Positions 46,730-56,711 of a stretch of DNA of 64,000 bases are shown here, one piece after another. The first letter of the stretch is position 1. Each line of letters opens with the position of its first letter. Under the pieces are notes generated by a model. It was not told the DNA's origin, ran no database searches, and worked only from the letters and a program-made list of their open reading frames with translations. The stretch is from Bacillus atrophaeus (GTDB lineage Bacteria; Bacillota; Bacilli; Bacillales; Bacillaceae): NCBI RefSeq assembly GCF_001584335.1, contig NZ_LSBB01000003.1, positions 124,001 through 188,000 of the forward strand, read 5' to 3'. A program made the position numbers and the translations under genes.

Positions 46730-46783
46730 CGCGATGGTAAAGTAATTTGTAAATAAACAGTATTTAAATCAAGGAGGCTTTTT

Positions 46784-47560
46784 ATGAAATATTACGTAGT
46801 AGATGCATTCGCTGAAAATTTATTCGAAGGTAACCCTGCTGGCGTTTGTATTATGAAGGAATGGATTCCGGATGAACTTATGCAACAAATTGCAGCTGAA
46901 AATAATCTATCTGAAACTGCATTTGCAGTAAAAGAGGGGGAGAGCTACCGACTAAGGTGGTTTACTCCAGCAGATGAGATTGACCTTTGTGGTCATGCAA
47001 CTTTGGCAACTGCTTATGTTATTGCGAACTTTTATGAAAGTAATGTGGAGGAAATCAAATTTCAAACAATTAGTGGTGAACTAGTGGTAGTGAAAAAAGG
47101 TGAACTATATGAAATGGACTTTCCGAGCAGAATGCCTAAAGAGATTTCTTTAACAGAAGAGATGGTGGAGGCTCTAGGTGTAAAGCCTGTTGAAGTGCAT
47201 CTTGGTAGAGACTTGATGTTTGTTCTTGAGAAAGAAGAGGATGTTCTTAATGCGTCACCCGATTTTTCTAAACTAAAAGAATTACCGGACGGGCTGGGAG
47301 TTTCAATTACAGCTAGAAGTGAAAAGTACGATTTTGTGTCCAGAGCATTTTTTCCAAAATTAAATGTAAATGAAGATCCTGTCTGCGGATCTGCACATTG
47401 TAATTTTATTCCTTATTGGGCAAAAAATCTAAGCAAGAATGAAATGGTAGCTAGACAACTTTCTAAAAGAGGCGGCAAGTTATACTGTAAGTTTGAAGGT
47501 GACAGAGTGAAAATCAGTGGTTCTGCAGTTTTATATTCTATTGCTGATCTTCAAATATAA
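46784..47560 (+). CDS. PhzF-family isomerase/epimerase
   Basis: A 258-aa protein of the PhzF/YddE fold: VVDAFAENLFEGNPAGVCIM, NNLSETAFAV (catalytic Glu region), ADEIDLCGHATLATAYVI and the second-half EDPVCGSAHCNFIPYW. Related enzymes isomerise small acids. ATG 46784 follows AAGGAGG. Its link with MocR suggests an amino-acid-derived substrate. Confidence 0.87.
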   Translation: MKYYVVDAFAENLFEGNPAGVCIMKEWIPDELMQQIAAENNLSETAFAVKEGESYRLRWFTPADEIDLCGHATLATAYVIANFYESNVEEIKFQTISGELVVVKKGELYEMDFPSRMPKEISLTEEMVEALGVKPVEVHLGRDLMFVLEKEEDVLNASPDFSKLKELPDGLGVSITARSEKYDFVSRAFFPKLNVNEDPVCGSAHCNFIPYWAKNLSKNEMVARQLSKRGGKLYCKFEGDRVKISGSAVLYSIADLQI

Positions 47561-48043
47561 AAGAGGTCGACATATGATGGATATAGAGCGGAAGCTGTAA
47601 GAGCTAGGTATTTACTTGGCTGAAGATCAAAATCAATATCCTGTTGTTTTATGGGCGTTCACTTTTTTGAGGGAGACTGATCAATAGTTCAGGAGCAGTC
47701 ATGAATGACAAGTGTAGAGAATGTAATGTGAAAAAACAAAGAAGTTAAAGTGAGTCTATTTATGAGCTGAAATGGTGGAGAGAATTGGATGAACTTTAAA
47801 AGTCACTATGCGTAGTGGTTTATTTTAGTCTAAAACAGTGCCCATTTTGTGCCCAAAATGTATATAAAATGCTGAAAACTCGGTACCGAATGACTTACAA
47901 AGGCTTGAACGGTTTGCCTTTAAATACTGAAAAAAAACATACCAACATTATTTGGTATGTTTTCTTTATAAGGCCCTTCTCTCGCTCGCAATTGAGTTTA
48001 CCTGTATAATCCAGATTTTTAAGCTTGATTATTTAGTGAACAG
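47561..48043. other. Intergenic, decayed, with shared-type hairpin
   Basis: No intact gene seen. A hairpin AAACATACCA...TGGTATGTTT at 47936-47963 matches those at 57.21 and 60.76 kb. Confidence 0.45.
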
Positions 48044-49246
48044 TTAATTCAGGGGTGAAACTTCATTTGATTTTTCTTTCCATAGCATTGTAAGACTTAG
48101 ACCAATAATCATAACTATTCCAGCAAAAAGGAAAGGATAATGAATGTTAAGGTCAAATAGAATACCACCTAGAGCTGGACCAAATATAGTACCTAAGCTA
48201 GTGTAAGTGGAGTTCATGCCTGCTACGAAACCCTGCTGGTTACCGGCAACTTTAGATAAAAAAGTAGTTAAGGCTGGGCGCAGCAAATCAAACGCTAGAA
48301 AAATAAAACAAGTTACAAGCAAAACAGCTAAAAATCCTGACATAACAGTAGACACGAAAGCTAAGACCGCACCGATGATTAAGCAAAGCTGAATCACCCT
48401 TTTCTCTCCAAGTTTATTGACCAATTTCCCGAATAATAGAACTTGAATAATCACGGCAACTATTGAACTAATCGTAATAATGATTGCGATATCCTTTGGT
48501 GTGAAGCCAAATTTATGATCAGAAAACAAGCTGAATACCGTTTCATAGGCTGATAAGCCGAAAGCTAGTACAAAGACTATAATAAATGCAATTAAATAAA
48601 CAGGGTGAATTGATTTTTTTAAATCTTTAAAGAAATTGGATTCCTCTGTATTAGCCAAGAGTTGTTCGCGCTCTTTTTTCGGCAATGACTCTTTTAATAT
48701 AAAAACGGAAGAGATAGCTGCTAAGCATGCTATAGCGGCAGCGAAGAAAAATGGCATGCGAATGCCATAGCCGGCAATAAACCCTCCAGCCCCAGGTCCA
48801 ATAATAAAGCCAGTGCTAATAGCTGCAGAAACATACCCCATAGCCTTTGACCTTTCCTGCATGGTTGTAATATCAGCGACATATGCTGTTACAGCAGGCA
48901 TGATAAAGGCGGCGCTTATTCCGCCCAATATCCTCGACAAATAAAAAATTGAAACATGGGTTCCTAAGCCGAAAATCAACTCTGATATACTGAAGACAAG
49001 TAATCCGATGACAATCATTTTTTTTCTCCCAAAACGGTCAACCCATCTTCCTGCAAAAGGTGAAGTAATTAACTGGGAAACAGCGAAAACCGCAACAAGA
49101 TAACCCATGGTGCTGCCGGATAAATTCATAATATTCATAAAAGAAGGCATAACGGGAATAATTAGACCAATACCAAGAAAGACTATGAAAATGTTGCTTA
49201 ATAGTATAATTAATACCGTTTTTTGTTCTTTAATTGATTTTTTCAT
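48044..49246 (-). CDS. blt: Blt, MFS multidrug/spermidine exporter
   Basis: A 400-aa 12-helix MFS protein. The text MKKSIKEQKTVLIILLSNIF, GRWVDRFGRKKM (motif A) and YVSAAISTGFIIGPGAGGFI (antiporter motif C) match Blt of B. subtilis. Blt exports several drugs and spermidine. In 168 bltD (spermine acetyltransferase) follows; it is absent here, and the regulator bltR is broken. The promoter has the MerR-type 19-base spacer. Confidence 0.92.
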   Translation of the reverse strand: MKKSIKEQKTVLIILLSNIFIVFLGIGLIIPVMPSFMNIMNLSGSTMGYLVAVFAVSQLITSPFAGRWVDRFGRKKMIVIGLLVFSISELIFGLGTHVSIFYLSRILGGISAAFIMPAVTAYVADITTMQERSKAMGYVSAAISTGFIIGPGAGGFIAGYGIRMPFFFAAAIACLAAISSVFILKESLPKKEREQLLANTEESNFFKDLKKSIHPVYLIAFIIVFVLAFGLSAYETVFSLFSDHKFGFTPKDIAIIITISSIVAVIIQVLLFGKLVNKLGEKRVIQLCLIIGAVLAFVSTVMSGFLAVLLVTCFIFLAFDLLRPALTTFLSKVAGNQQGFVAGMNSTYTSLGTIFGPALGGILFDLNIHYPFLFAGIVMIIGLSLTMLWKEKSNEVSPLN

Positions 49247-49509
49247 CTAAAAACTCCTCTAAAAAATTAATCAGTTTCCTGCAGAAAACAGACCAAAGAG
49301 CATCTATTTTTTTGTTTTGAAGCACTTTATCGTTTCCAAGTAAGTTCAGCTATTAAAGAATCAACAACTTAAAAAACGCACCGATTTACAGGCGTGAGAA
49401 TTATTCAAGACAAGCGGAGATCAAATAAGAAAGAAATGATCTGAATGGGTTAGAATTTTCCGCCTTAACCTTTTCTTTGTTGACCGAAGCTTCTTTCAGG
49501 TCCAATAAA

Positions 49510-49541
49510 ATCATAAAGTATATGGTTGCCGTATAGTCAAG
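49510..49541 (-). promoter_or_regulatory. blt promoter with MerR-type operator
   Basis: Minus strand: TTGACT, 19-base spacer, TATGAT, with the near-perfect dyad ATACGG-CAA-CCATAT in the spacer. Long spacers of this kind need a MerR-family activator (BltR). Confidence 0.8.
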
Positions 49542-49550
49542 GAGATTTTC

Positions 49551-49757
49551 ATGAACGATGATTTAAGAAAGTTTTTCATAACAGGTGAGTTTGCCAAGCT
49601 CTGCAACATAAAAAAACTTCACTATGTTCTCCCGAATTAAAAAAAGAGAATGGTTATAGATATTATTGCTCTAATCAGTTGGAGCTTTTTCAAGTTAGCA
49701 ATTTGTTTAAAGAGGCTGGTCTTCCTCTTAAAAGGCAAACACCAGGCAGGATCGTAC
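49551..49757 (+). pseudogene. bltR: BltR (MerR family), frameshifted and 3' truncated
   Basis: From ATG 49551 (GGAG upstream) MNDDLRKFFITGEFAKLCNI and a stop after about 29 codons; another frame continues SPELKKENGYRYYCSNQLEL, FQVSNLFKEAGLPLKRQTPG. Homology stops near 49757, just before att copy 6. Only the DNA-binding half existed before the joint. Confidence 0.85.
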
Positions 49758-49765
49758 CGCTTCTG

Positions 49766-49872
49766 TTGAAGCTTTCACTTTATTGAGGGCCTAGTGGGTG
49801 AATAACCCGTGGAGGTTCAAGTCCTCTCGGCCGCATCTCGATAATACCAAGGGTATAACCACCTTTGGTCGC
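49766..49872 (+). repeat. att copy 6 (type B arm), 53-base identity to trnS-Leu2
   Basis: The arm AAGCTTTCACTTTATTGAGG and the tRNA part (49783-49835) identical to 13480-13532. The terminator stem begins (ATACCAAGGG/CCTTTGGT) but its T run is replaced by CGCAGAAAATACGG, which also follows other copies. Confidence 0.92.
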
Positions 49873-50120
49873 AGAAAATACGGATCTATGTATATGGGCA
49901 GAGGATTTTTACTTAACTGACCAAGCAGACTAGCTGAGTAATCAGTCTGTGATACTCATTTACTTCTACAAGTCATTCTTTTATCCTGACTATACCTTAA
50001 TTTGTGACAGAGTTGAATAAACATGCTTTGGACTCCATTATTTGAAAATGATGCACCAGTAGCACTTCTCCGCCCTTAGTGGCATTTATTTGACCTAAAC
50101 TAAAAACGGAGGGTGCAAAA

Positions 50121-50373
50121 ATGAAAAACACTTTGTTAGGTTCCATATATTCGGCATTAGCCGCCAGTGTTTGGGGCGGTATGTATGTTGTTGTAAAGGT
50201 TGTAGTATCGTTTATACCCCCGTTAGAACTGGTGTAGATGCGATATTTAGTCGCAATTGTCGCATTACTCATTATGGTTTTGTGAAAAAACTAACCTGGC
50301 GAATTCATAGACGTGACATTTTATTAATTATAACCATTGGGATAATTGGTAATACCATTTCGATTGTTATGTA
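50121..50373 (+). pseudogene. EamA-family exporter, 5' fragment with stops
   Basis: ATG 50121 (GGAGGG upstream): MKNTLLGSIYSALAASVWGG, MYVVVKVVVSFIPPLELV, stop, MRYLVAIVALLIMVL, stop, then RRDILLIITIGIIGNTISIV and stop. The first quarter of a DMT transporter. Confidence 0.8.
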
Positions 50374-50697
50374 ATAAATTGACACTAACAATTCATAAAA
50401 AAAGAAACCTGCGGAGTCACAAAGTCCAAAGGCTTCTTTTTTCATATGGTATTTAATGATTTTATTGTAACCTACATAAGAACGGGGGCTTATTCAATTA
50501 ACAGGTCAATCTCATATGAATTAACGAGGGATGAAAAAATCTTAGCGAAGAAGAAGAAGCAGACTATTTATGATTTTTTCCTTCGTGTATTTTTTGCAAT
50601 TCTAGAAGTTTAAAATCAATTTGCAACGCTTTAAGAGTGCTGGAAAACAATAAAAAGCAAGTATTAATCTTGTTCGACCTTTTTTAAATGGTCTGCT
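50374..50697. other. Intergenic, no gene seen
   Basis: A/T-rich with short frames only. A sharp change to G/C-rich sequence starts at about 50690. Confidence 0.4.
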
Positions 50698-51567
50698 TTA
50701 CTTTGCGAATCGCCGAGCGGCTGCCACGCACCCTATAACGGCGACATTCACTGCTACGAGTGCCCAACCCACTTTCTCGTGCAGAATCACTGAGGCAAGC
50801 AGCAGTCCAAAGAAAGGCTGGAGAAGCTGCAGTTGTCCAACCGCCGCAATACCGCCTAGGGCGAGACCCCGATACCAGAAAACGAAGCCGATCAGCATGC
50901 TGAATAAGGATACATATGCAAGACTGAGCAGTGCAGGAACGCCGATGCCCGACCATGAGTCCGGCGTAAAATAGAATGAAAATGGCAGCATTACAGGAAG
51001 CGACAAAACGAGAGCCCAAGAGATCACTTGCCAGTTCCCTAGCCGACGCGAGAGCCGGGCTCCTTCTGCATAACCGAGCCCGCATACGACAATAGAAGCC
51101 AGCATGTATGCGTCGCCGAGGGGGGATGATCCTCCCCCCTGAATCAGGGCGAATCCTGCTACCAGTAAACTGCCTGCAGCTGAGAAAATCCAGAAGACCG
51201 GCCGGGGGCGTTCGCCTCCGCGCAGTACGCCGAAGATCGCCGTTGCGAGCGGAAGAAGTCCAATGAAAACAATGGCATGTGCGGATGTGACATACTGAAG
51301 CGCCAAGGCTGTCAGCAAGGGGAAACCGATCACCACACCGAACGCTACCACCAATAGCGGAATTATGTCACTTTTGGCAGGACGCTGCTGCTGGAAGGTG
51401 AGAAGGAGCGCTCCTGCCAATACACCAGCTATCGCAGCGCGGCATACGGTGAGGAACAATGGATCGAAGTCCGCCACAGCCAAGCGTGTTGCGGGGAGCG
51501 AGCCGCTGAAAATGAGTACCCCTAGAAAACCATTCATCCAGCCACTTGTTGCTTTGTTCATTACCAT
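50698..51567 (-). CDS. EamA-family (DMT) exporter, YdeK-like
   Basis: A 289-aa protein with ten membrane helices in two EamA repeats (GFLGVLIFSGSLPATRLAVA; LLSLAYVSLFSMLIGFVFWY). It is far more G/C-rich than its neighbours, including its own divergent regulator. ATG 51567 lies next to TTGGAG. Its partner is the MocR gene at 51731; ydeK-ydeL and ydfC-ydfD of 168 have the same layout. Confidence 0.85.
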   Translation of the reverse strand: MVMNKATSGWMNGFLGVLIFSGSLPATRLAVADFDPLFLTVCRAAIAGVLAGALLLTFQQQRPAKSDIIPLLVVAFGVVIGFPLLTALALQYVTSAHAIVFIGLLPLATAIFGVLRGGERPRPVFWIFSAAGSLLVAGFALIQGGGSSPLGDAYMLASIVVCGLGYAEGARLSRRLGNWQVISWALVLSLPVMLPFSFYFTPDSWSGIGVPALLSLAYVSLFSMLIGFVFWYRGLALGGIAAVGQLQLLQPFFGLLLASVILHEKVGWALVAVNVAVIGCVAAARRFAK

Positions 51568-51629
51568 CACTCCAACTTATGTTTCTTCTGATTCTTCACT
51601 AGATCCTTTTTGAATCTGGGATTTTAAAA

Positions 51630-51716
51630 ACCAGTTATTTTAGGATTACAATGACTATAAACTGGAATTGGCCTTGAATAAATAGCCAGTTTTCACGAAA
51701 AAAAGCATACCAGTTA
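51630..51716. promoter_or_regulatory. Repeated CCAGTT motifs between exporter and MocR
   Basis: ACCAGTT at 51630-51636, GCCAGTT at 51685-51691, ACCAGTT at 51709-51715 and an inverted AACTGG at 51659-51664. Spacing of the last two is 24 bases. Likely MocR sites. Confidence 0.5.
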
Positions 51717-51730
51717 GGAGGAAACAGCAA

Positions 51731-53122
51731 ATGGATATCACGCCTTTTTTAAATAGAAATCTAAATATTCCGCTTTATCAGCAGCTTTATCAGTTTTTTA
51801 AAACAAACATGCACCATGGACGCATTCAAAAAGGAATGAAACTCCCTTCAAAAAGGCTGCTTGCGAGTCAGCTTTCCATCAGTCAAACGACTGTAGAACG
51901 GGCCTATGAACAGCTTGCTGCTGAAGGCTATATCGTGAGCAAGCCAAGAAGCGGATGGTTTGCTGATTATAATGGTTCTGATTTTGTCCATAGTAAAATG
52001 CCAAGCACATCATCAATTAAACGAAAAGCACAAGAAGATAAACGTTGGATTGATTTTCACTATGGAAATGTAGATTCTTCTCACTTCCCTTTTTCCGCTT
52101 GGCGAAAAAGCATGGTCAATAGTTTAGATCAGTATGGTTACGAGCTTTATCGACCAGGAAATGCTTTAGGGGAGCTTGAGCTGAGGAAACTCATTGCAGA
52201 GTACCTGTATCAATCGCGCGGCGTTAATTGCCTCCCTGAACAAGTCATCATAGGTGCCGGGAACCCTGTTCTTCTGCAAATCTTGTGCCAAGTTTTTGAA
52301 CCGAATATTTCCATAGGATATGAGGATCCGGGTTATCCAAGAGCTCGGAAGATTTTTGAAGCCAATCGTATGAATATCGTTCCTATACCAGTCGATGATG
52401 AAGGAATCTGTATACAGAAGATCCAAGAACAGCAGCCAAACCTTGTTTATGTAACGCCTTCTCATCAATTTACGCTGGGAACAATTATGACGATTAACAG
52501 AAGAATTCAGCTGCTTAAATGGGCGGCAGAAAATCAATCATTCGTCATAGAGGACGATTATGACGGGGAATTTAGATACACAGGACAGCCGATCCCATCC
52601 TTGCAAGGGCTTGACCAGCATAACCGTGTCATTTATATGGGCACTTTTTCTAAGTCTCTTCTTCCTTCGCTGCGTATCAGCTATATGATTCTCCCTTCGC
52701 CTCTTTTGAAAAAAGGCCATGAAATCACTTCCTTATATAAGCAAACTGTGTCCTGTCACAGTCAACTGACGCTAGCTGAATTTATAAAAAATGGAGAATG
52801 GCAAAAACACATTAACAGAATGAGAAAGCTGTACCGAAAAAAAAGAGCAACTTTATTAGAGGCTGTGAAAGGTGAATTAGGAAAATACGTTAGGATTCGT
52901 GGAGAAAACTCCGGACTTCGTATCTTACTTGACGTTTACGTACCCTATAGTGAAAACGAGCTAATTGAGAAAGCGAAAGAACATGGGGTGAAAATCTATC
53001 CTGTTTCTCTTTCTTATAAAAACCATCCTCCGACAAAAACTGTCTCACTTGGTTTTGCAGGGGTTTCTGAAGTCAATATACGAGAAGGCATAAAAAAACT
53101 GAAAGCTGCCTGGAAGATATAA
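51731..53122 (+). CDS. MocR/GntR-type regulator with aminotransferase domain, YdeL-like
   Basis: A 463-aa protein: winged helix (MKLPSKRLLASQLSISQTTV, then ERAYEQLAAEGYIVSKPRSG) and aminotransferase domain with PLP lysine in YMGTFSKSLLPSLRISYMIL. It fits YdeL in length (463 aa as I recall). ATG 51731 follows AGGAGG. Divergent from the exporter. Confidence 0.86.
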   Translation: MDITPFLNRNLNIPLYQQLYQFFKTNMHHGRIQKGMKLPSKRLLASQLSISQTTVERAYEQLAAEGYIVSKPRSGWFADYNGSDFVHSKMPSTSSIKRKAQEDKRWIDFHYGNVDSSHFPFSAWRKSMVNSLDQYGYELYRPGNALGELELRKLIAEYLYQSRGVNCLPEQVIIGAGNPVLLQILCQVFEPNISIGYEDPGYPRARKIFEANRMNIVPIPVDDEGICIQKIQEQQPNLVYVTPSHQFTLGTIMTINRRIQLLKWAAENQSFVIEDDYDGEFRYTGQPIPSLQGLDQHNRVIYMGTFSKSLLPSLRISYMILPSPLLKKGHEITSLYKQTVSCHSQLTLAEFIKNGEWQKHINRMRKLYRKKRATLLEAVKGELGKYVRIRGENSGLRILLDVYVPYSENELIEKAKEHGVKIYPVSLSYKNHPPTKTVSLGFAGVSEVNIREGIKKLKAAWKI

Positions 53123-53402
53123 GGGAGATTTAAGTTTAGATTATCATGCAAAAATACTTTGATATTCATCAGGTATAACAACTCACATTCATTCACCATG
53201 TGTTAACCACAATTCACATATTGAATGTTTTAATCCATAAACGGTTAACTTATCTATAAGTTCTGTCATGGTATCAGTAGCAGTCTGCCTACAGAAATAC
53301 CCGGATGACAAACACTTTTCTACATAAAAGCATGATTTTAACCGAATAAATCTATTATGGTATAGTTAAATATAACGAAATATTTGAGAAATGAGGAATG
53401 GT

Positions 53403-54275
53403 ATGAATACAATCAAAAAGCATAAGAAATTTAAAGCAAAAATGATTCTGCAAGTCATAATGGTTATGATCGGAGGAATCATAGCGGCATATGGATTAGA
53501 AACAGTGCTAATTCCAAACAGTGTATCTGATGGAGGGGTGACAGGCCTCAGCATTGTTGGTTCACAGCTATTCAATTTGCCGCTGGGGATTCTTATTGCT
53601 GTTATTAACATCCCGTTTGTCTGGTTAGGGTATAAGCAAATTGGGAAAAGCTTTGCTTTATTATCAATTATCGGAATTGCATCACTTGCCGCTGGTACAA
53701 GTTTTATGCATCATACCCCAGCTATCATAGAGGGGGATACGTTGTTAATAACCGTTGTTGGCGGGATTATTCTTGGATTTGGAATGGGGTTAGCGTTACG
53801 TAATGGCGGCGCGTTAGATGGAATTGATATGCTTGCTGTGCTGCTATCCCGAAAATTGCCATTTGGGACGAGCGATCTCATTCTATTTTTAAACCTTTTT
53901 GTATTCATTTTTGTTTCCACTGTATTTGGCTTACAAGGGGCATTACTTTCAGTCATTGCTTACTACATTGCGTCTAAAGTCATTCATGTTGTTGAGGAAG
54001 GCTTAAGCGGTTCTAAAACCTTTCAAATTATTACAACCCAGCCTGAATTAATGGTAGAGACAATACGTGATCAATTAGGCCGAAGCGCTACATATAAAGA
54101 GGCTTATGGGGGTTTTTCCTACGAGAAATTTAAAGAAATCACATGTGTCATCAACCGCTTAGAAGAAACCAAACTAAAGGAAATTATTAATGAAATTGAT
54201 AAAAGTGCCTTTGTTACCGTATATGACGTAGCTGAAGTGAAGGGCAGCAATTTTAGAAAACTTAATAATCATTAG
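53403..54275 (+). CDS. ydeO: YitT-family (DUF161/DUF2179) membrane protein, YdeO-like
   Basis: A 290-aa protein with five or six membrane helices (IAAYGLETVLIPNSVSDGGV and GFGMGLALRNGGALDGIDML) and a C-terminal DUF2179 domain (FSYEKFKEITCVINRLEETK). ATG 53403 follows GAGG; ATG 53391 is also in frame. Length and locus agree with YdeO. Function unknown. Confidence 0.8.
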   Translation: MNTIKKHKKFKAKMILQVIMVMIGGIIAAYGLETVLIPNSVSDGGVTGLSIVGSQLFNLPLGILIAVINIPFVWLGYKQIGKSFALLSIIGIASLAAGTSFMHHTPAIIEGDTLLITVVGGIILGFGMGLALRNGGALDGIDMLAVLLSRKLPFGTSDLILFLNLFVFIFVSTVFGLQGALLSVIAYYIASKVIHVVEEGLSGSKTFQIITTQPELMVETIRDQLGRSATYKEAYGGFSYEKFKEITCVINRLEETKLKEIINEIDKSAFVTVYDVAEVKGSNFRKLNNH

Positions 54276-54616
54276 AAAAAAAGAATCACCTTTCTAACGA
54301 TAATAGCTAGGCTGGTTTTTGCCATCATGCCACCAGTGATATAATCAAAAACGCTTTATTGAGGGTGCTCATGGCCCTGGCGGAACGAAATTGAATGGTA
54401 AAGAGTGGGTGACGGCCATGTCCATCGGTTCACCTGAACATAGAATTAAATCCTAAGGTTCGCCTGCAAAGTTATTTAAAACAACTGTTGATTAAAAATA
54501 ATAATTTAATGAAATTGTCAAAATCCTGTTCTCATCAAGCAGGATTTTTTGTTGTTCAGCTAACCGCTCTATTGTTAATAACAATGATGGGAAAATTTAA
54601 GCCAAGGGATTTTAAC
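54276..54616. other. Remnant region: weak att copy 7, ydeQ fragment, terminator
   Basis: Holds CTTTATTGAGGG (54353-54364), the same text as type B copies, then a NADPH-quinone-reductase-like fragment, and a terminator AATCCTG/CAGGATT with T run (54521-54551). Confidence 0.5.
54375..54455 (+). pseudogene. Flavodoxin-fold NAD(P)H oxidoreductase fragment, YdeQ-like
   Basis: The + strand reads GGTKLNGKEWVTAMSIGSPE and HRIKS, stop: a conserved piece of KefF/YdeQ-type reductases. Nothing else of the gene is left. Confidence 0.65.
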
Positions 54617-54880
54617 TTACCGAGAAAATAAGCATGAATAATAACTCCAAGTACCTTTTGTTTCTTTTGTAATTAAACCTGCATCTAATAAGATTTTTAA
54701 ATGATAAGATAACTTAGATTGCGGCATCTGGATTTCATCATCACATACACAGGTAGAGCTACGTTCACAAAGAATATGTAACAGATGCAACCTTTTTTTA
54801 TCAGATAATCCTTTGAACTTTTTTTCGTAAAGTTCAAATGTATGATGCAGCTGCTTGTTTTCCAATGGTATTTGTAACAT
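54617..54880 (-). CDS. ArsR-family regulator 1
   Basis: An 87-aa winged-helix protein: FKGLSDKKRLHLLHILCERS, then the metal-site-like STCVCDDE, and MPQSKLSYHLKILLDAGLIT. It lacks a C-terminal extension. It is divergent from the ars operon and shares the control region. It may be an older copy or control another gene. Confidence 0.8.
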   Translation of the reverse strand: MLQIPLENKQLHHTFELYEKKFKGLSDKKRLHLLHILCERSSTCVCDDEIQMPQSKLSYHLKILLDAGLITKETKGTWSYYSCLFSR

Positions 54881-54966
54881 GATAAGTCCTCCGGTTTTTT
54901 AATCAAATAATTTTGATGTAATAATCATAAATCAATCTTTTTTAATTTTTAAATTGTGGTTGGTTT

Positions 54967-54986
54967 ATATAAGCGTTTACTTATAT
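54967..54986. promoter_or_regulatory. ArsR-type operator
   Basis: ATATAAGCGTTTACTTATAT: perfect 7-base inverted repeats around CGTTTA, 44 bases before the second arsR. Typical of ArsR/SmtB sites. Confidence 0.7.
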
Positions 54987-55029
54987 TCTTGTCTTGTTAT
55001 ACAATGTGCGATAAGGAGGGAGGAGGAAA

Positions 55030-55377
55030 ATGACTGCTCAATCTAGCCTTGAAGCTGTTAAAGTGGTACAGTGCTTAAAAATTTTAAGTGATCAGACGAG
55101 ACTCACCATAATGAAGCTTCTTCAAAAAAAAGAATATTGTGTTTGTCAGTTCGTTGATATGTTTCAAATGAGTCAACCTGCAATTAGCCAGCATCTCAGT
55201 AAATTAAAAAAAGCGGGATTTGTTCATGAAACGAAAAAAGGGCAATGGCGTTTTTATTCTATAAATCAATCTTGTCCAGAGTATGATTTGATACTGTCTA
55301 TTCTTAATAAAATTGATTGTCACGATAAGTTGTTACAGTCAATTACACAAAAAGAAACTCAGGTTTCCTGTCGTTAG
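55030..55377 (+). CDS. arsR: ArsR-family arsenical repressor, YdeT-like
   Basis: A 115-aa winged-helix protein: [29 protein letters not shown] (the As(III)-binding Cys pair), [20 protein letters not shown]. First gene of arsR-arsB-arsC; arsB follows after 11 bases. AGGAGGAGG-like text precedes ATG 55030. Confidence 0.87.
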   Translation: MTAQSSLEAVKVVQCLKILSDQTRLTIMKLLQKKEYCVCQFVDMFQMSQPAISQHLSKLKKAGFVHETKKGQWRFYSINQSCPEYDLILSILNKIDCHDKLLQSITQKETQVSCR

Positions 55378-55388
55378 GAGGTTTTAAG

Positions 55389-56687
55389 TTGTTATCGACA
55401 ATCTTAGCCGCATGTATTTTTGTGCTGACTCTTGTATTTGTCATCTGGCAGCCGAGAAATTTATCTATTGGGTGGTCAGCTTGCGGAGGTGCTGCATTAG
55501 CCTTAATCGCAGGAGTTGTTAACTTTCAAGATGTTATAGATGTAACGGGAATTGTTTGGAATGCAACGTTAGCATTTATTGCGATTATCATCATTTCCCT
55601 GATCCTCGACAATATTGGATTTTTTGAATGGGCAGCCTTGCATATGGCCAAAGCGGCCAAAGGTAATGGTGTGCTGATGTTTGTTTATGTGACGATATTA
55701 GGGGCGGTTGTTGCAGCATTTTTTGCGAATGATGGCGCTGCTCTAATCTTAACTCCGATTGTTTTGGCTATGGTGCGTGCGTTGAATTTTCAAGGGAAAT
55801 TGGTTTTTCCCTTTATTATGGCGAGTGGGTTTATAGCGGATACAACGTCTTTGCCATTAGTCGTCAGCAACCTTGTCAATATTGTATCAGCAGATTACTT
55901 TCACATTGGATTCATTGAATATGCATCCAGAATGATTGTTCCAAATCTGTTCTCGCTTATTGCGAGCATCATTGTTCTATGCTTTTTCTTTAGAAAAAGC
56001 ATTCCAAGACATTATGATCTTTCTGAAGTCAAAAAGCCTGTTGAAGCTATAAAAGACCAGAAGATGTTTCGTATTTCTTGGTTTGTTTTAGGAATCTTGT
56101 TAGTTGGCTACTTAGTAAGTGAACTGTTCTCGATACCTGTTTCCTTTATAGCCGGTGTCATTGCGATTTTGTTTCTCGCGATGGCGCAAAAGAGTTCAGC
56201 CGTTCAGACGAAGGAAGTTCTTAAAGGTGCACCATGGGCAATCGTTTTTTTCTCAATAGGTATGTATGTTGTTGTATACGGTTTGCGAAACGCAGGTTTA
56301 ACAGATGTTCTATCTGAACTTATTCAAACAGCGTCTAACCAAGGACTGTTTGCCGGCACTATAGGAATGGGCTTTCTAGCTGCTATACTGTCTTCTATTA
56401 TGAATAATATGCCTACGGTTATGATTGATGCACTGGCCATTGCTGGTACAGATACACATGGAATGATGAGAGAAGCGTTAATATATGCAAATGTCATTGG
56501 TTCAGATTTAGGGCCGAAAATCACACCGATCGGTTCCTTGGCTACACTTTTATGGCTGCATGTCCTTTCACAAAAAGGTGTGAAGATTTCTTGGGGCACG
56601 TATTTTAAAACAGGAATTATCTTAACCATACCAACCCTATTTATTACACTTGTAGGCCTGTATGTTTGGCTGCTGATTATTCATTAA
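55389..56687 (+). CDS. arsB: ArsB, arsenite/antimonite efflux permease
   Basis: A 432-aa membrane protein with about 12 helices and the ArsB/NhaD signatures [20 protein letters not shown] and [20 protein letters not shown]. It exports arsenite in exchange for protons. It starts with TTG 55389 behind TAGGAGG. Similar to YdfA. Confidence 0.9.
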   Translation: MLSTILAACIFVLTLVFVIWQPRNLSIGWSACGGAALALIAGVVNFQDVIDVTGIVWNATLAFIAIIIISLILDNIGFFEWAALHMAKAAKGNGVLMFVYVTILGAVVAAFFANDGAALILTPIVLAMVRALNFQGKLVFPFIMASGFIADTTSLPLVVSNLVNIVSADYFHIGFIEYASRMIVPNLFSLIASIIVLCFFFRKSIPRHYDLSEVKKPVEAIKDQKMFRISWFVLGILLVGYLVSELFSIPVSFIAGVIAILFLAMAQKSSAVQTKEVLKGAPWAIVFFSIGMYVVVYGLRNAGLTDVLSELIQTASNQGLFAGTIGMGFLAAILSSIMNNMPTVMIDALAIAGTDTHGMMREALIYANVIGSDLGPKITPIGSLATLLWLHVLSQKGVKISWGTYFKTGIILTIPTLFITLVGLYVWLLIIH

Positions 56688-56711
56688 CAGTTCTAAAAGG
56701 AGAAGATGAAC

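Noticed and set aside
47815-48009. A 64-codon + strand frame ending in KKHTNIIWYVFF
   Set aside because: Its end is just translation of the CATACCA hairpin, and the same text appears in an unrelated frame at 57.2 kb.
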